From NCBI GenBank assembly GCA_022559845.1, contig CM040128.1, forward strand, positions 77,563,247 through 77,627,246: a stretch of 64,000 bases of DNA. Reading direction: 5' to 3'. Positions 1-10,310 of this stretch are shown piece after piece. Below the pieces are notes generated by a model that was given only the letters and a program-made list of their open reading frames with translations, was not told where the DNA came from and did not search any database. The position numbers and the translations under genes are program-made. Numbering within the stretch: the first letter of the stretch is position 1; each line of letters starts with the position of its first letter. This DNA comes from Amorphophallus konjac (taxonomy: Eukaryota; Streptophyta; Magnoliopsida; Alismatales; Araceae).

Positions 1-241
1 ACCTTAAATTTGTTGTCTCCTCGTGGTTTGCGCCTTATCTTCTTTCCCCCTTCTATGATTACTTGTGGATCTAGTCTTTCTGCTTCTTTTAGATCTTGTG
101 TGTTAATCATCTTCTCTTAAATCCTTTGGTATATCAAAAGCTGGATTCGGACCGACAAGGTCATTCTTGCCGAAAAGATAACAGTTTGCGTGAGTAAATC
201 TACAGATCTATTAACTCCGCCGAGTACCAAGGGTTTATGCA
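1..241 (+). other. Sirevirus-type pol-to-LTR non-coding remnant
   Basis: No open reading frame. Positions about 125-235 hold a module (GGTATATCAAA, then GTGAGTAAATCT, then CTCCGCC) that recurs at about 53028-53115 and 53318-53432 inside the plus-strand Sirevirus. This is probably the non-coding stretch between pol and 3' LTR of an old plus-strand element. The assignment rests only on similarity within the window. Confidence 0.4.
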
Positions 242-710
242 GTGGTTGTTTTTGAGAGATATAGTCTGTTTTGCTTGCGGCCCTCTTGTGTCCTCTCGAA
301 ATCGTTATCTTGGTTTTATTTTACAAAAATTTGTTATCACCCAATTCACCCCCCCCCCTCTTGGGTGTCATTTAACCTCGAGACTTCAAGAATCCTACAA
401 GGTCTAAAATTTTCCCATGCAAATCTCCCTCTATCTATATCTATCGCCGCTTTCCAGGTTTGGACAAAACCCTAAAATCCCATTCGAAAGCAAGCTTCGA
501 ACGTGGGTTAAGCTTTGTATAACCCAAAGGCCCTATATGTGTATGTAATTGTATACATGTCCTACCATAAGGCCCATTTGGTGACAAGCCCATGGTTTGG
601 GCCATATGTGCTTTGGTTTATTGACCAAGGCCCTTTTATATATATGGGTTAAGGCCTTCTAATGTGTATGATTTGAGGTTTGGGCTTTATATTTTGTTTG
701 ATTTGGGCCA
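242..710. other. no gene seen; degraded LTR-like sequence
   Basis: No convincing coding. A C-tract preceded by CAATTCA at 342-365 resembles the 3' ends of Sirevirus LTRs, such as 50895-50915, but no CA terminus plus primer site follows. The 530-700 stretch is rich in GGCCC/GGGCC words and otherwise featureless. Confidence 0.35.
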
Positions 711-1486
711 TTGTCTTATTTATTTGAAGGATTTATTTATTTAAGAAATTTTATTCCTATAATTTTATTCGGGTTGCTACAAAATGATAGTGAGCTAGTG
801 AAGAAAATTCTAAGATTACTCCCACTTGAATGGAATCTAAAGGTCATTGTGATAGAGGAAGCTCAAAACTTGAGCACCTACTCCCTGGCTCAGTTACTCG
901 GCAATTTAGCCACCCATGAGCTTATATATACTGCATAGCCAAAAAGAGGGAGAGGATTCCAAGAAAAAGATTGTGAGATTAAAAGTGAAGGTCGAGAGTA
1001 GCTCATGTCAATCAGAATCCATGTCGGGCAACGATAGCGATGAGGCCGCCATGCTATCCAGAAAGCTGCAAAAGTTTCTAAGGAATAGAAAATGTTCCTC
1101 ACCTAGAAGAGACACGCCCAGAAAGATAACGTGCTACAACTACGGAAACCCTGGGCACGTCAAGGATGAATGCATGGCCAAACCCTCACAGAGCCACAAG
1201 GAGAAGAAAGCTGACAAGAAGCCTGCTGCAAAGTCACAAAGAAGACCAAAAGCCAAAGCGATGGCAGAACCTGGAGCGATGAAGGCAGGTTAGAAGAAAC
1301 TGACCTCACAAACTTAGAGGGGGAAAATCAACACATAGGTCTTATGGCAAATCATGAAGACCTTGAGGTAAGTTCCAACTCTCACTCTGATGCATCTAAT
1401 GATTTTCAAGAAATATCTTACAACAAGTTGTAAACAAATTTCTTTAGAATGTTTGATAAATATAGATCCAAATGTGAAGTTTATAG
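711..1486 (+). pseudogene. gag: Ty1/copia (Sirevirus-like) gag fragment
   Basis: Gag is the structural protein that packages retrotransposon RNA. The first reading frame (to about 938) matches the UBN2-type copia Gag core: residues around KKILRLLPLEWN and IEEAQNLSTYSLAQLLGNL. A second frame (916-1293) carries a basic linker and a zinc knuckle in which the second cysteine is Tyr (CYNYGNPGHVKDEC), so metal binding is probably lost. A third frame from about 1300 has the MANHEDLE and DKYRSK words typical of the Gag tail. At least two frameshifts and an in-frame stop make this a dead copy. It is cut at 1486 by the LTR starting at 1487. Family assignment is confident; no primer site or LTR of this copy was found. 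Confidence 0.75.
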
Positions 1487-2469
1487 TGTTGCCCAGATAT
1501 ATTGTTGTTTGACTTAGAAGGGGGTGAATATGTTATAAAAATCAATCATATTATAATAAGCTTGAAATATGGTGATATGCAATAGATGCAAGTTCCCGGA
1601 TAGAAAGTGAGTTATAAAAGAATGATGCTGATAACAATGTGAGAAAATTGAAAGGACAACAACAAGATTATGAGTAGAAGCATATTGTAACAATCAGTGT
1701 TAACAAATAGTGTGTGACAGAGATAGAGTGCTAAAAGGAATTCAGAGTGAATGAAACACAGCGAGCACAATGCGGTCACACAAAGATAATCACATAGAGG
1801 AACACTGAGATTTATACTGGTTCGGCACTGACTCCAGTCAGTTCTACGTCCCGTCCTTAGTAACCACTAGAAGTTCCACTATCTCCCCCAAACGGGAATA
1901 GTACATAGGCTATTTTTGATCAGGTGCTCAGCTCACCACGGGCATCCCTTCACTAGGATCCCAGCTTACTTACGGGTTAGCAAGACCCAGCCAATTTGTA
2001 GGCTTGCCAAACCTAGTTGTTTCTGCTAGTGTTCAGCCACACCCTGGGCACTCGCTCACTAGAGTCCCAGCTGCTTTAACGGCATATCCAAATCCAGATT
2101 TCAAGTCTCATGTTGGCACTTTTGCCCGCAAGTAAGGATAGCTAATTTTCAGGCATTAGCAAATCTTGCAAGATATTGACCTCATGCGGGTACTCTTATC
2201 CGCAGACAAGGACTTCCACTTTAAAGGTGGATTACATAGAGTTACCTCTAAGATAGGCAGGATGTGTACAATAAGCACAAAACGTTCAACCCAAAAACTA
2301 AGAGTGAAATATAGTGGCCTTGAATAGAAAAACAAAAGGCCTTCAAAAGACAAACAAAGTGTTGCAGAAGGCTAAGAGAGGAATCAGAAGATTTCAGCAA
2401 GACAGCATTGCTTCTCCTCTTTCTTCTTCGCAGCAGCTGATATGGTTGAGGAAGATGATAGGATTGCAG
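1487..2469 (-). mobile_element. partial Sirevirus-type LTR (older copy)
   Basis: It begins TGTTGCCCAGATAT and is about 70% similar by eye to the start of the next LTR at 2470. It has the diagnostic purine tract followed by GGGGGTGAATA near 1520 and the conserved GGTTCGGCAC...CTACGTCC block near 1818-1850. Reading from this end means the element lies on the minus strand. It is interrupted at 2470 by the second LTR, and the rest is not in view. Preceding bases TATAG (1482-1486) are the candidate target site. Confidence 0.65.
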
Positions 2470-3446
2470 TGTTGCCCAATAAATGGCTAGATTAACCCAG
2501 AGGGGGGTGAATGGGTAACTATAAATTAATCGCAATGAAATATGATTTAAGCATAATGATGTTGTCATTCAAAGCAATTCATTATATGATAATGGAAACT
2601 TGTGTGCAGCGGAAGCTATATATGTAGGAATATGGTAATAAACATAATCACACAAGGGACGCAAGGAATTTAGATTGGTTCGACACTGATCTCTATCCGC
2701 CCTACGTCTAGTACCCAACAATTGTTGAGATTTTCACTATCTCCCTAACTGGGAATAGTACAAAAGTTATTTTGATCAGGTGTTCAGCTCACCACAGGCA
2801 TCTCCTCACTAGGATCCCAGTTTACTTATGGGTTAACCAGATCCAGCTAATTTTCAAGCTTAGCCAAACTCAGTCAATTTGCAGGCTTGCCAAACCTAGC
2901 CTTTTCTACTGGTGTTCAACCACACCCCGGGCATCCTCTCACAAGGACCCAACTGCTTTAATGGCACATCCAAACCCAGGATATCAAGCCTCCTGTAGGC
3001 AGTCTTGCTCGTAAGTAAGAACTCCTCCCCTCAAGGAGAAGTGAACCACTTGTTAAGTGGGTTACACAAATATAGCCTCTTGAAAGGCAGAGTTATGTAC
3101 AATAAGCATAGCAATGTTCAAGCCAGAAAAATCAAAATAAGATACAACGGTCTTGAATAGAAAGCAAGGATTAAAGAAGAGCCAAGGAAATATTAGAATG
3201 AAGATCTTGTATGGCTTCTTCTTCTTCACGTCGAGCACTTCAGTAGTAATGATGATTGAGGCTTAGATTGGCTTTTAGCTTCTCTCAACCATGCAATGTA
3301 AGCTTGCTGAAAAAGATGTGATCATGAATGCACTTGCTCGGCCTTCCTTGGCTACTTGGCTAAATAGATTTTTAGTAATTGTAACTACAACAATAGCGAC
3401 TATAGCAGTAGCAACTTCTCCATCTCTTCATTCTGCTTACAGCTTT

Positions 3447-3454
3447 AATTTATA
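3447..3454 (-). promoter_or_regulatory. TATA box of the 2470-5371 LTR
   Basis: Minus strand reads TATAAATT. It lies between the motif array (upstream, 4590-5115) and the leader repeats (downstream, 2790-3010), which is the expected U3/R placement. Confidence 0.5.
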
Positions 3455-4589
3455 GCTCTCTTGTTCTTTTAGTCTGTTAGATACAGCCTGAGAGACGTTA
3501 GGCTCATCCTTTGTTCTTGTTAGACTTAGACGGATGATCGGTAGACATATTGGAGAGTGAGAGCAACTTTGTTATCCTTGGATTGATAGTTGAGAGGTTT
3601 TCTTCTTCTTTAATTTTTCTTGATGAGTACTCTTTATGAGAAGTCTATGAAAGGGAAGAATGCATATCCTCCTTTTTGTTCTTTAAATATATTTCTGAGG
3701 AGAGGATCCTTCTTTTTAGAATATCTTCTTGTAGTGTCATTTTCATAGGTTCTCTTTTGCATTCTGGGACTATCAGACTGCAGAGATTAATGATATGCTA
3801 CATAAAATATTTGTTGCTTTCCTACAAGTCTTGAAACGAGTCCCTTGAGTATGTCATTGTTAGTACAGCCTGAAATAAAATAAACACTATACCTTTCCTG
3901 GCTGTTAGTCAAGTGTACATTAAGTCAGAAGGACAGAGTACTACAAATTTAATGGCATTTGATGTATTCAAATGTTTGAATTTTTCTGAAAGCAGCTCAC
4001 TTATAGACTTAGTCGATATGTCTTAACTCATTCTGGTACATCGACTAAATTTTCTTTATGCAATGCACCACAGTTATCAAGAAATATTTTATATTACAGC
4101 TATCAAAGGGTTAGACATATTATCAGATAGCTTGTCAATTAGGTGCATGTAATTTTTTAACCATTATTTTAGTCAGAGAAGAAATTTCTTTCAGTATGCT
4201 GACTAAGATGATTTCAAGATATTTCAGCTATCATGGGAATAAAACAATGGAAGACATATAGCTGATATTCATTTAGTGCAAATTTGTATAGAAATACAAC
4301 TATCATATATATTAAGAAATGATGTATGATCAGATAGCTAGTACACATTAATCTTTTGAACAACTTTGGAGATACAACTATTTAGGAAATGAGAGTGCAA
4401 AACAAATAGCTGATTAGTTTTAGTTCAGTGATCATTTTGTGCTCTTATTTTCACAGTGGGCTATGTTGCAAAGTATAGCTATCTAAAAAGTAGAGAATTA
4501 CAAGATAGATAACAGATATGTATTTTCTTGTTGATTTTAATAAACGGTATAAGTAGGATAGGGGAAGTCTGTTTGTTAAGATAAGTGAA

Positions 4590-5115
4590 GTTTCTACGCC
4601 TATATAATGCTTGATATCGCCAAAGTTACATTGCAACGCCTATGTTAACAAGATAGGCAAAATGTAATCACCTAAAGGATTTTGTCTTTATTACATAGGC
4701 GAAGCATTAGGATAGACGAAGTTTTCTTCAGATGTAAAGATAGGTGAAGCTTTCAAGATAGGCGAAATATGATAGGCGAAGTGTTACTATGCCTATGTGA
4801 TTTTGATTGCTCACTTCAGATATGCGAAGTAACGCCTAAGTGACTTTGCGCCTATGTGAGTTAATTGAGATAGGTGGCAGGATAGGCGAAGCAGCGCCTA
4901 TGCCAATAGGCGAAGTTTCGTTTGTTCATTTTATAACGATAGGCGATCCTTTAGGTAATGTTGCGCCTATGTTTCTTTTAACTAGAGCCTATGTTTAGTG
5001 TTGTGCGCCTATGTTAAGTGTTGTGTGCCTATGCTATTGGATAGGTAGATTATTTCTGTGCCTATATAGTTTGAGTTTCTTTTGCGCCTATATTGTTTGA
5101 GTTCTTTTTGCACCT
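4590..5115. repeat. array of AGGCGAAG / CGCCTATG inverted motifs
   Basis: More than fifteen copies of GATAGGCGAAG or its partial inverse GCGCCTATGT occur in about 520 bp, in both orientations and often 10-25 nt apart, so adjacent copies can pair. The array sits in the U3 part of the LTR, upstream of its TATA box. A related array of CAGCTATC/GATAGCTG words precedes it at about 3990-4440. Confidence 0.75.
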
Positions 5116-5371
5116 ATGTGATTTTCTTCTTCATCTTTTATACATAGCTGACATTCTTAGAGTGTTTCTATTTTTCTTTTCTTATTTTTCAAGCATTTTA
5201 TTTTATCAGCCATTTTTGTATGATCTTTTTATCATCATTAAGTATCAATAATATGTTATTCATTTATCAGCCATTTCTGATCTTTTTGTCATCGCTGAGT
5301 AATTATGCTCATTAGTAATATCGGTAATATTGTTATCACCAAAACTGTCATAGATAATCTTTGGATCAACA

Positions 5372-5387
5372 ATCTCTCCTTTTTTGG
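5372..5387 (-). other. polypurine tract of the 2470-5371 element
   Basis: On the minus strand a purine run (AAAAAAGGAGAGATT) directly abuts the LTR end, as needed to prime plus-strand DNA synthesis. A second tract-like sequence lies at 5524-5537 (minus strand AAAGGGGGAGAAAA), matching the Sirevirus habit of carrying several tracts. Confidence 0.65.
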
Positions 5388-5863
5388 TGATGACAAAACT
5401 CTTCAAAACTCTTTGAGAAGGATGACACAAAGATTGCACAAACATTGAAATATGAACATATGAACATATGAATACACAAAGATTAAAATATGAACATATG
5501 AATATATGAACATTTATGAACATTTTCTCCCCCTTTCTGTCATTCAGCAAAAAGGTGCAGTTGGGATATGAGTCAAGCAGATAGAGAATTTAGAACAGAA
5601 AAAAAATTGTCATAAGAATTATAACTGTTTAGAGGTCAGAGTTATAGAGAATGAGAGTCTGAACCAGGGGTGATTTAATTAATACATTCTCAAGAAACAA
5701 AGAGAGGTTTTTGTTGAGAAACAAAAATACAAGAGGAAATAGGTTTAGCGATAAGCTCCTGCAGCTGCAAGGTGGGGTTCATAAGTGCCTTCATAATCCA
5801 AGAACATATCAAATGGAATTGGTTTTAGCCCAATTTCTTCTTTTCGCTTATTGACTTGAAGAT

Positions 5864-7677
5864 TGTTGGCCCGGTTAGGAAAGCAATCAAGAGGGGGGTG
5901 AATTGGTTGCGCCCCCTTTGTCAAAAATTAAAATGAAAATATTGAGATGATGATGCAATAATAAACACTATCTTGATAGATGTGTAGAGATGTTAATATG
6001 AATTAATGAAGCACTCTAGTTATGGAGGAGTATCAATTAATGGAGTGGCAAACAAACAAGCTCTCACAACTCTCCAGCGCAGATTGATGAACCACTCGGA
6101 TAAACTGTAAAGTGCGGACAGATTGAATGAACTCTCAGCTCACTGCAACACACTCGTAAATCAGAACAGATGAGATGGAACAACAATCTCACAATCAACA
6201 AACCACAGCACAAGGAATTTTTAGGTGGTTCAGATGCACCCGAGTGCCGTCCTACGTCCACCCCTCTGATCAACCCGAGAGGATTTCACTAAAACCTACT
6301 GCACGATGACAGCAAAACAAACACACACGGGCTCAACGGTCCCACACAAACGCGTGTTCTCGCACAACGACGAGAGATCACGCACCCGGAGACGACGCTC
6401 CGAAATCGTCTATAAAGGAAGAATATATGGAATTACAAAGCCCAGTCCAAATTCAATATATTATGCTCAAATAGAGATATACAAGCAAGAGAACATGAGA
6501 TCCCCCTTTAAATCTTCAACAGATCTTGGAGTTAAGGTGGATGGGTGCACTGGAAATGATAAACCGCGAAGTGGAAGCAGCCGGTCTTGTAGAAACAAAC
6601 GCCCAAGACAGCGGACGGTGGAGAACAGCAGTAGCCGCCTCCAGATCAATGCTTGGGCTCCTGGAAGGCGATCTCTGTGGCTTCTTCTTCCTCCTCCAGC
6701 AGGTGTGCAGCTCCCTATCCTCCGTTCCTGCAAGGATGAAAGCGTTTAGCCCAAAAAGATGTTCTTCGTCAAATGGAGTTCGTAGGATATATATACCAAA
6801 GGGAAAGAGATGCCAAATGACATGATAGCCCATGGGAAAACCCTCTCAAAACCATCCCCAGTCAAGTGTAGAAACCCTAGGGATAATATGGTAAAAATCC
6901 AAGCCAATCGGATCAAGAGAACTGGGGTTTGAAGCCAAAAACTGGCAGACCCGATTTGGGCCACCCGGGACAAGTGTCGACTCTCAGAGTCGACACTTGT
7001 TCGCGGGTGTTCTGCCTGCAAACGAACAAGACAAGCCCAGCCGAAAGTGTCGACTCATTGAGTCAACACTTTTTGGCAAGAACTCTATTTTTGCCAAAAA
7101 AAACATGCCCAACTAGCAGGTGTCAACTCTCAGAGTCGACACTTGCAACCAGTTGTGCCCAGACAGTAGGCGGGCTACAAGTGTCGACTCTGAGAGTCGA
7201 CTCTTGCAGCTCCATAATCAAGTATTGTAATATGCAGTGAAGTTAACGCCAAATACATGATAAATGAATCAACCCCAATCTAGGCACATGGAAATACATT
7301 CAAACATAAACATTTAACATGGATCCAATGGACTCAGAGAAATTTGAAACTTCTCTTTCTGGAAATTCAAATTCATGTCAATCTTAAATCAATGCATTTG
7401 AAGAACCCAATTTCAAAGCACTTCTTCACACACGACTAACTCTTCAAATTTGAACCTACAGATTAGTATCATAAAAATGTAGCTATGTGAATAGGGGATA
7501 CTTACAATTCAATGCATACAATCCAAGTTCAGTCCAAACATATCAAATTCAGTTGAAAGCAATTTTGAACTCAGTCTGTTCACTTAAAATACCAGATTCA
7601 AACTCATCAAAAACTATGACTTGCAAATCACACAAAATCAGACACTTGTCTTCGTTAAAACACATCGGGGCACAACA
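5864..7677 (-). mobile_element. solo LTR, Sirevirus type
   Basis: 1814 bp from TGTTGGCCCGG to GGGGCACAACA, flanked by perfect 5-bp repeats AAGAT (5859-5863 and 7678-7682). There is no internal region, so it is a recombined solo LTR. It has the purine tract with GGGGGGTGAATTGG at its left end, the GGTGGTTCAG...CTACGTCCACCCC block at 6218-6260, and a TATA-like TATATATA near 6788 on the minus strand. It interrupts an ORF whose frame resumes exactly on both sides. Confidence 0.9.
6970..7205. repeat. four long GTCGAC-centred hairpins
   Basis: The first (6970-7000) is a perfect inverted repeat: 15-nt arms starting ACAAGTGTCGACTCT with a single C between them. Near-identical imperfect versions are centred near 7059, 7133 and 7189. 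They lie upstream of the minus-strand TATA of the solo LTR. Confidence 0.85.
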
Positions 7678-8365
7678 AAGATAAACCTTATAAAACTTTG
7701 AAGCCCGATCCACTTCATCTGCAAAGGATTGATATATTCTCTGGAGAGACCAGTCAGCAAATGAGATGGGATGTGGCTCATAGTCAAGTCTGTTCAAAAC
7801 TTCAAGACTAGATTGCAGGACATCATCACACTTAGTACTCCATTTGTCTATTGTATATAAGAAACTTTGGCCTTTCACATGTAGAATGTCTTCTATCTCC
7901 AAAAGTTGTTTCCGAGTGAACTTAGTAAGATAGTAATTTATTCCGCGAGATGGCTTACCCTCAGCTCTGAGTACAAAATTTGACCTTATCATTTTGATAA
8001 ATAAGTTTTTGTATAAACCGACAAAGATGGTTTGAAAAATAGGATATTTCTGGCCCTCTTTTTGGAAAGGAGTGACATGCCGCACCAGACTGCTGGTGTC
8101 ACTGAAGGGCCAAATGGACTCTGGAGTAGACTTAGTTGGATAAACAGAATGACTTTGCACAGATAGATCTTGGGTTGAAGGTGCAAGATGGCCAGAGCGT
8201 GTTGGAGGAGTTTTAGAGGGCCAGACTGCCAGCTTCTTGATTTTGCCTTTGCCATGTTCAGATGGATCCTCCTTGGAAGACGTTTCTTGAGAAGGGTCAA
8301 AGGATTTGATTTTTCAGTAGATGGAGGAAACCATTCGTTTTTGTTGAGGTGTTGAGGTGGGAGAT

Positions 8366-8534
8366 TGTAACGACCCAAGATCCGGATACTGAGTCAGACC
8401 CGATACCATTCGGATCCTACGCCGCCACCCACGACCTAGAAAGCTCGGAAGGGTTATTTGGGGTGTTATAGTTATGCATTGGAATTCTAAACAATAGTAG
8501 GAAATAAATTTACAGAACTAATCCACTATTCTGG
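8366..8534 (-). mobile_element. gypsy LTR (TGTAACGACCC family), first piece
   Basis: It starts TGTAACGACCC after GAGAT (8361-8365). It continues after the Tat insertion at 29446 and again after the inner solo LTR at 42473. It is about 70% similar by eye to the start of the 30369 LTR. By comparison with that copy it lies in minus orientation. Confidence 0.75.
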
Positions 8535-8743
8535 TGTTGACACCCGTTTTATACCCAATAAGTCGGGTCATCTCCTTATTCATTCAATATGATGCTCCGA
8601 GTTGTTCGCTTTTCATCGAGTCTCCTGATCAGTTGAAACCTGTTTCTTGGGTCTTTTCCTGGATAAAGAATTGGCTCCCGGTGGCATTTCGTTGGATAAA
8701 GCTTAGCAAAACCCTTCTCTTCTTTCTTGAATCTCAATGCTAA

Positions 8744-9056
8744 ATAACGGTCCCAGACAGGTGCGTCACTTCCTTCTAACGGATGGATCTTAGACCGTTA
8801 CTCTTTGAAGAGTCCTAAGGCTTAAGGCCACGTGTTCCGTGCTTATCCTGTTGAATCCACGTTGATAATAACGGTCTGTCGTGCAGCCATTGCTTCCCTA
8901 TGACGCCCTATGCCTTGACCGTCATTTCCTTGAAGAGTCCAGCTTGTTGGGGCTTCTTTCCGTTGATCTTATCTCTTTGGGTAAGGTTGAAAGTAACGGA
9001 TGTTCCTTGATGCGTTACTTCCAAGTGGCGGTCTATCGTGCAGCCGTTACTTCTTT
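8744..9056. repeat. CGGTC/GACCG hairpin array in the Tat 5' LTR
   Basis: Pairs such as TAACGGTC...GCGTCAC and CTAACGG...GACCGTTAC repeat in units of about 25 nt joined by pyrimidine linkers (TTCCTT, TCTTT). The same array is in the 3' LTR at about 27903-28215, with mostly C-to-T differences. Confidence 0.8.
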
Positions 9057-9264
9057 CCGGGAGTCCTGGCAGTTCAGGCCTTTTCTCTGCTACTCCGTAA
9101 TTAAGATAAGAACGTGGATTGACCTTATCTCTTTCTAATCCGATCCTCAGGACTTCCCGTTTGTTTCTGTGGACTCTTGGTGATATTATCCTCAAGGATT
9201 TGCTAAGACTTATCCCTTTTTCGTGCTGAATTATCCTCTACTCGACCTACGAGTTTTGAGGGCC

Positions 9265-9272
9265 TATAAATA
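9265..9272 (+). promoter_or_regulatory. TATA box, Tat 5' LTR
   Basis: TATAAATA in the context GGGCCTATAAATAGCACC, a textbook plant core promoter. The 3' LTR copy is at 28424-28431. Transcription would start about 30 bp downstream and yield the genomic RNA. Confidence 0.8.
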
Positions 9273-9573
9273 GCACCCTTGAATTTATGGCCAAGGAGGA
9301 GGAGATTTTAATTCACGACGAAGTGCTGCCGAACCCAGGAGCCATCTTCATCCAGGAGGAGCTGCTTCCCACGTCCATCCATCTTCCAGTCAAGGGAGTA
9401 CTTTTGTTTTGGTCTTTCAAGTTCATCTTTGCATGCTTGAGTTCTTCCTTGGTCTTTTCAAACAAAGCATTGTCCCTCCTCTTCCTCCACGTTTTTCACT
9501 GTTGTTCTAAGCATACAAACATCCTCCCAACTTTTAAAAACGCCCAGAGGGGTTAGAAAACCAAAACTCCCCG

Positions 9574-9681
9574 GTAATTCCCTCTCCTTTTGATGTTCTT
9601 AAGTTCTTTAAGAATTGATGCTATGCTTGTGAAGAGGGTTGATTGAGGTTGTCTTGTCTTGTCTTTCTACTTCTTTGGCAG
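9574..9681 (+). other. predicted leader intron within the LTR (GT...AG, 108 nt)
   Basis: Donor CCCCG|GTAATT and acceptor TTCTTTGGCAG|GT lie in the same place, with the same flanks (GGGGTTAGAAAACC before, TAGCCGGCTGGAAG after), in the LTRs at 55710 (57077-57181, 105 nt) and 60259 (62507-62611, 105 nt). This is inferred from conservation and splice-site form only. Confidence 0.55.
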
Positions 9682-10292
9682 GTTTACAGGTTCATTAGTA
9701 CGAGGCCCAAGTCTTCTAGCCGGCTGGAAGAGTTGGAGTTAAAAGAATTCAAGCTTTACTACTGCAGGTTATCTGACGGTCTGGTGCAGGCGCGTCACCC
9801 TCTTACTGGCGGTCTAGGGTGCGACCGTTACTTCAAGCAACGCACGGGTCTCTGGCCGTTACTTCCAAGCTGATCTGTAGGCTTTCTTTGGTTTTCTCTC
9901 CCGTGGGCGGGTGCTTCATCCACCTATTTTCAAGGTATATTCGAGTCTTTGACTTGTGTTTACCTTGGTGGCGATCACATCTTTTCTTGGTACTGGGCAA
10001 TAGCTATTTCCTTCATCAACATCTTTTTTTTCCTTGCTTGTTCCACCCCTAGTGGTGTGTTTTCATTTACTCCTTGCTCCACGCCCCGGCGTGTGTTTTT
10101 CCTTTTTCTTAGCGTAATTTGATTGAGATAGCATGCCCATGCTAGAGCTAGCTATGATTGCCTAGGTTCATGTTCACATGTTCATAGGTTTGAGCAGATC
10201 TTTGATTACTTGTTTGTCATCTTGCCATATTACTTAGCAAACCTCATAAGTAAGATCAAAGATAGGCAAATAAATATCAACAGATAATTTTT

Positions 10293-10310
10293 TGGCGATC
10301 ACGGTGGGAC
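10293..10310 (+). other. primer binding site (tRNA-Arg-like)
   Basis: TGGCGATCACGGTGGGAC, ten bases after the LTR. It resembles the complement of a plant tRNA-Arg 3' end, the primer used by Ogre/Tat elements; the tRNA match is from memory and not checked. Nearly the same site follows the LTRs at 57490 and 62957. Confidence 0.7.

Larger units (their letters stand above)
2470..5371 (-). mobile_element. 3' LTR of a minus-strand Sirevirus-type element
   Basis: It runs from TGTTGCCCAAT to GGATCAACA (TG...CA), about 2.9 kb, and is followed on its right by a polypurine tract on the minus strand. It includes the GGGGGTGAATGGG terminus, the GGTTCGACAC/CTACGTC block near 2680-2710, repeated CCAGCT-type leader words at 2790-3010, a minus-strand TATA box near 3447 and a dense array of AGGCG/CGCCT motifs upstream of that TATA. 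Flanking 5 bp on the left are TGCAG. The 5' LTR is not in the window. It landed inside the older LTR at 1487-2469. Confidence 0.75.
5745..8318 (-). pseudogene. unknown ORF at the 3' end of a Sirevirus-type element, split by a solo LTR
   Basis: The coding pieces are 8318-7683 and 5863-5745. If the solo LTR and one 5-bp target duplication are left out, the reading frame passes through the junction without a shift or stop and ends about 40 codons later, so the ORF was open when the LTR landed. The combined length is about 250 residues from the last upstream stop. A further upstream stretch (8319-8365) is in another frame, so the N-terminus is damaged or missing, and at 8366 a gypsy LTR cuts it. 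The N-terminal part is Ser/Thr/Pro and Lys rich; the rest looks globular, with words such as INYYLTKFTRKQLLEIEDIL and EPHPISFADWSLQRI. No signal peptide, membrane span or zinc knuckle was seen. Its place just before the 3' polypurine tracts is where Sireviruses carry an extra ORF, often called env-like, but nothing supports an envelope role. Confidence 0.6.
8535..10282 (+). repeat. 5' LTR of the Tat element
   Basis: Runs TGTTGACACC...ATATCAACA. U3 holds a hairpin array (8744-9056), then the TATA box at 9265, a predicted leader intron (9574-9681), more hairpins (9775-9870), and a PBS-like word at 9969-9978. Confidence 0.95.

Noticed and set aside
1487..5371. Two adjacent similar LTRs considered as the LTR pair of one element
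   Set aside because: They abut with no internal region between them, differ by about 30%, and only the second is followed by a polypurine tract; the second was inserted into the first.
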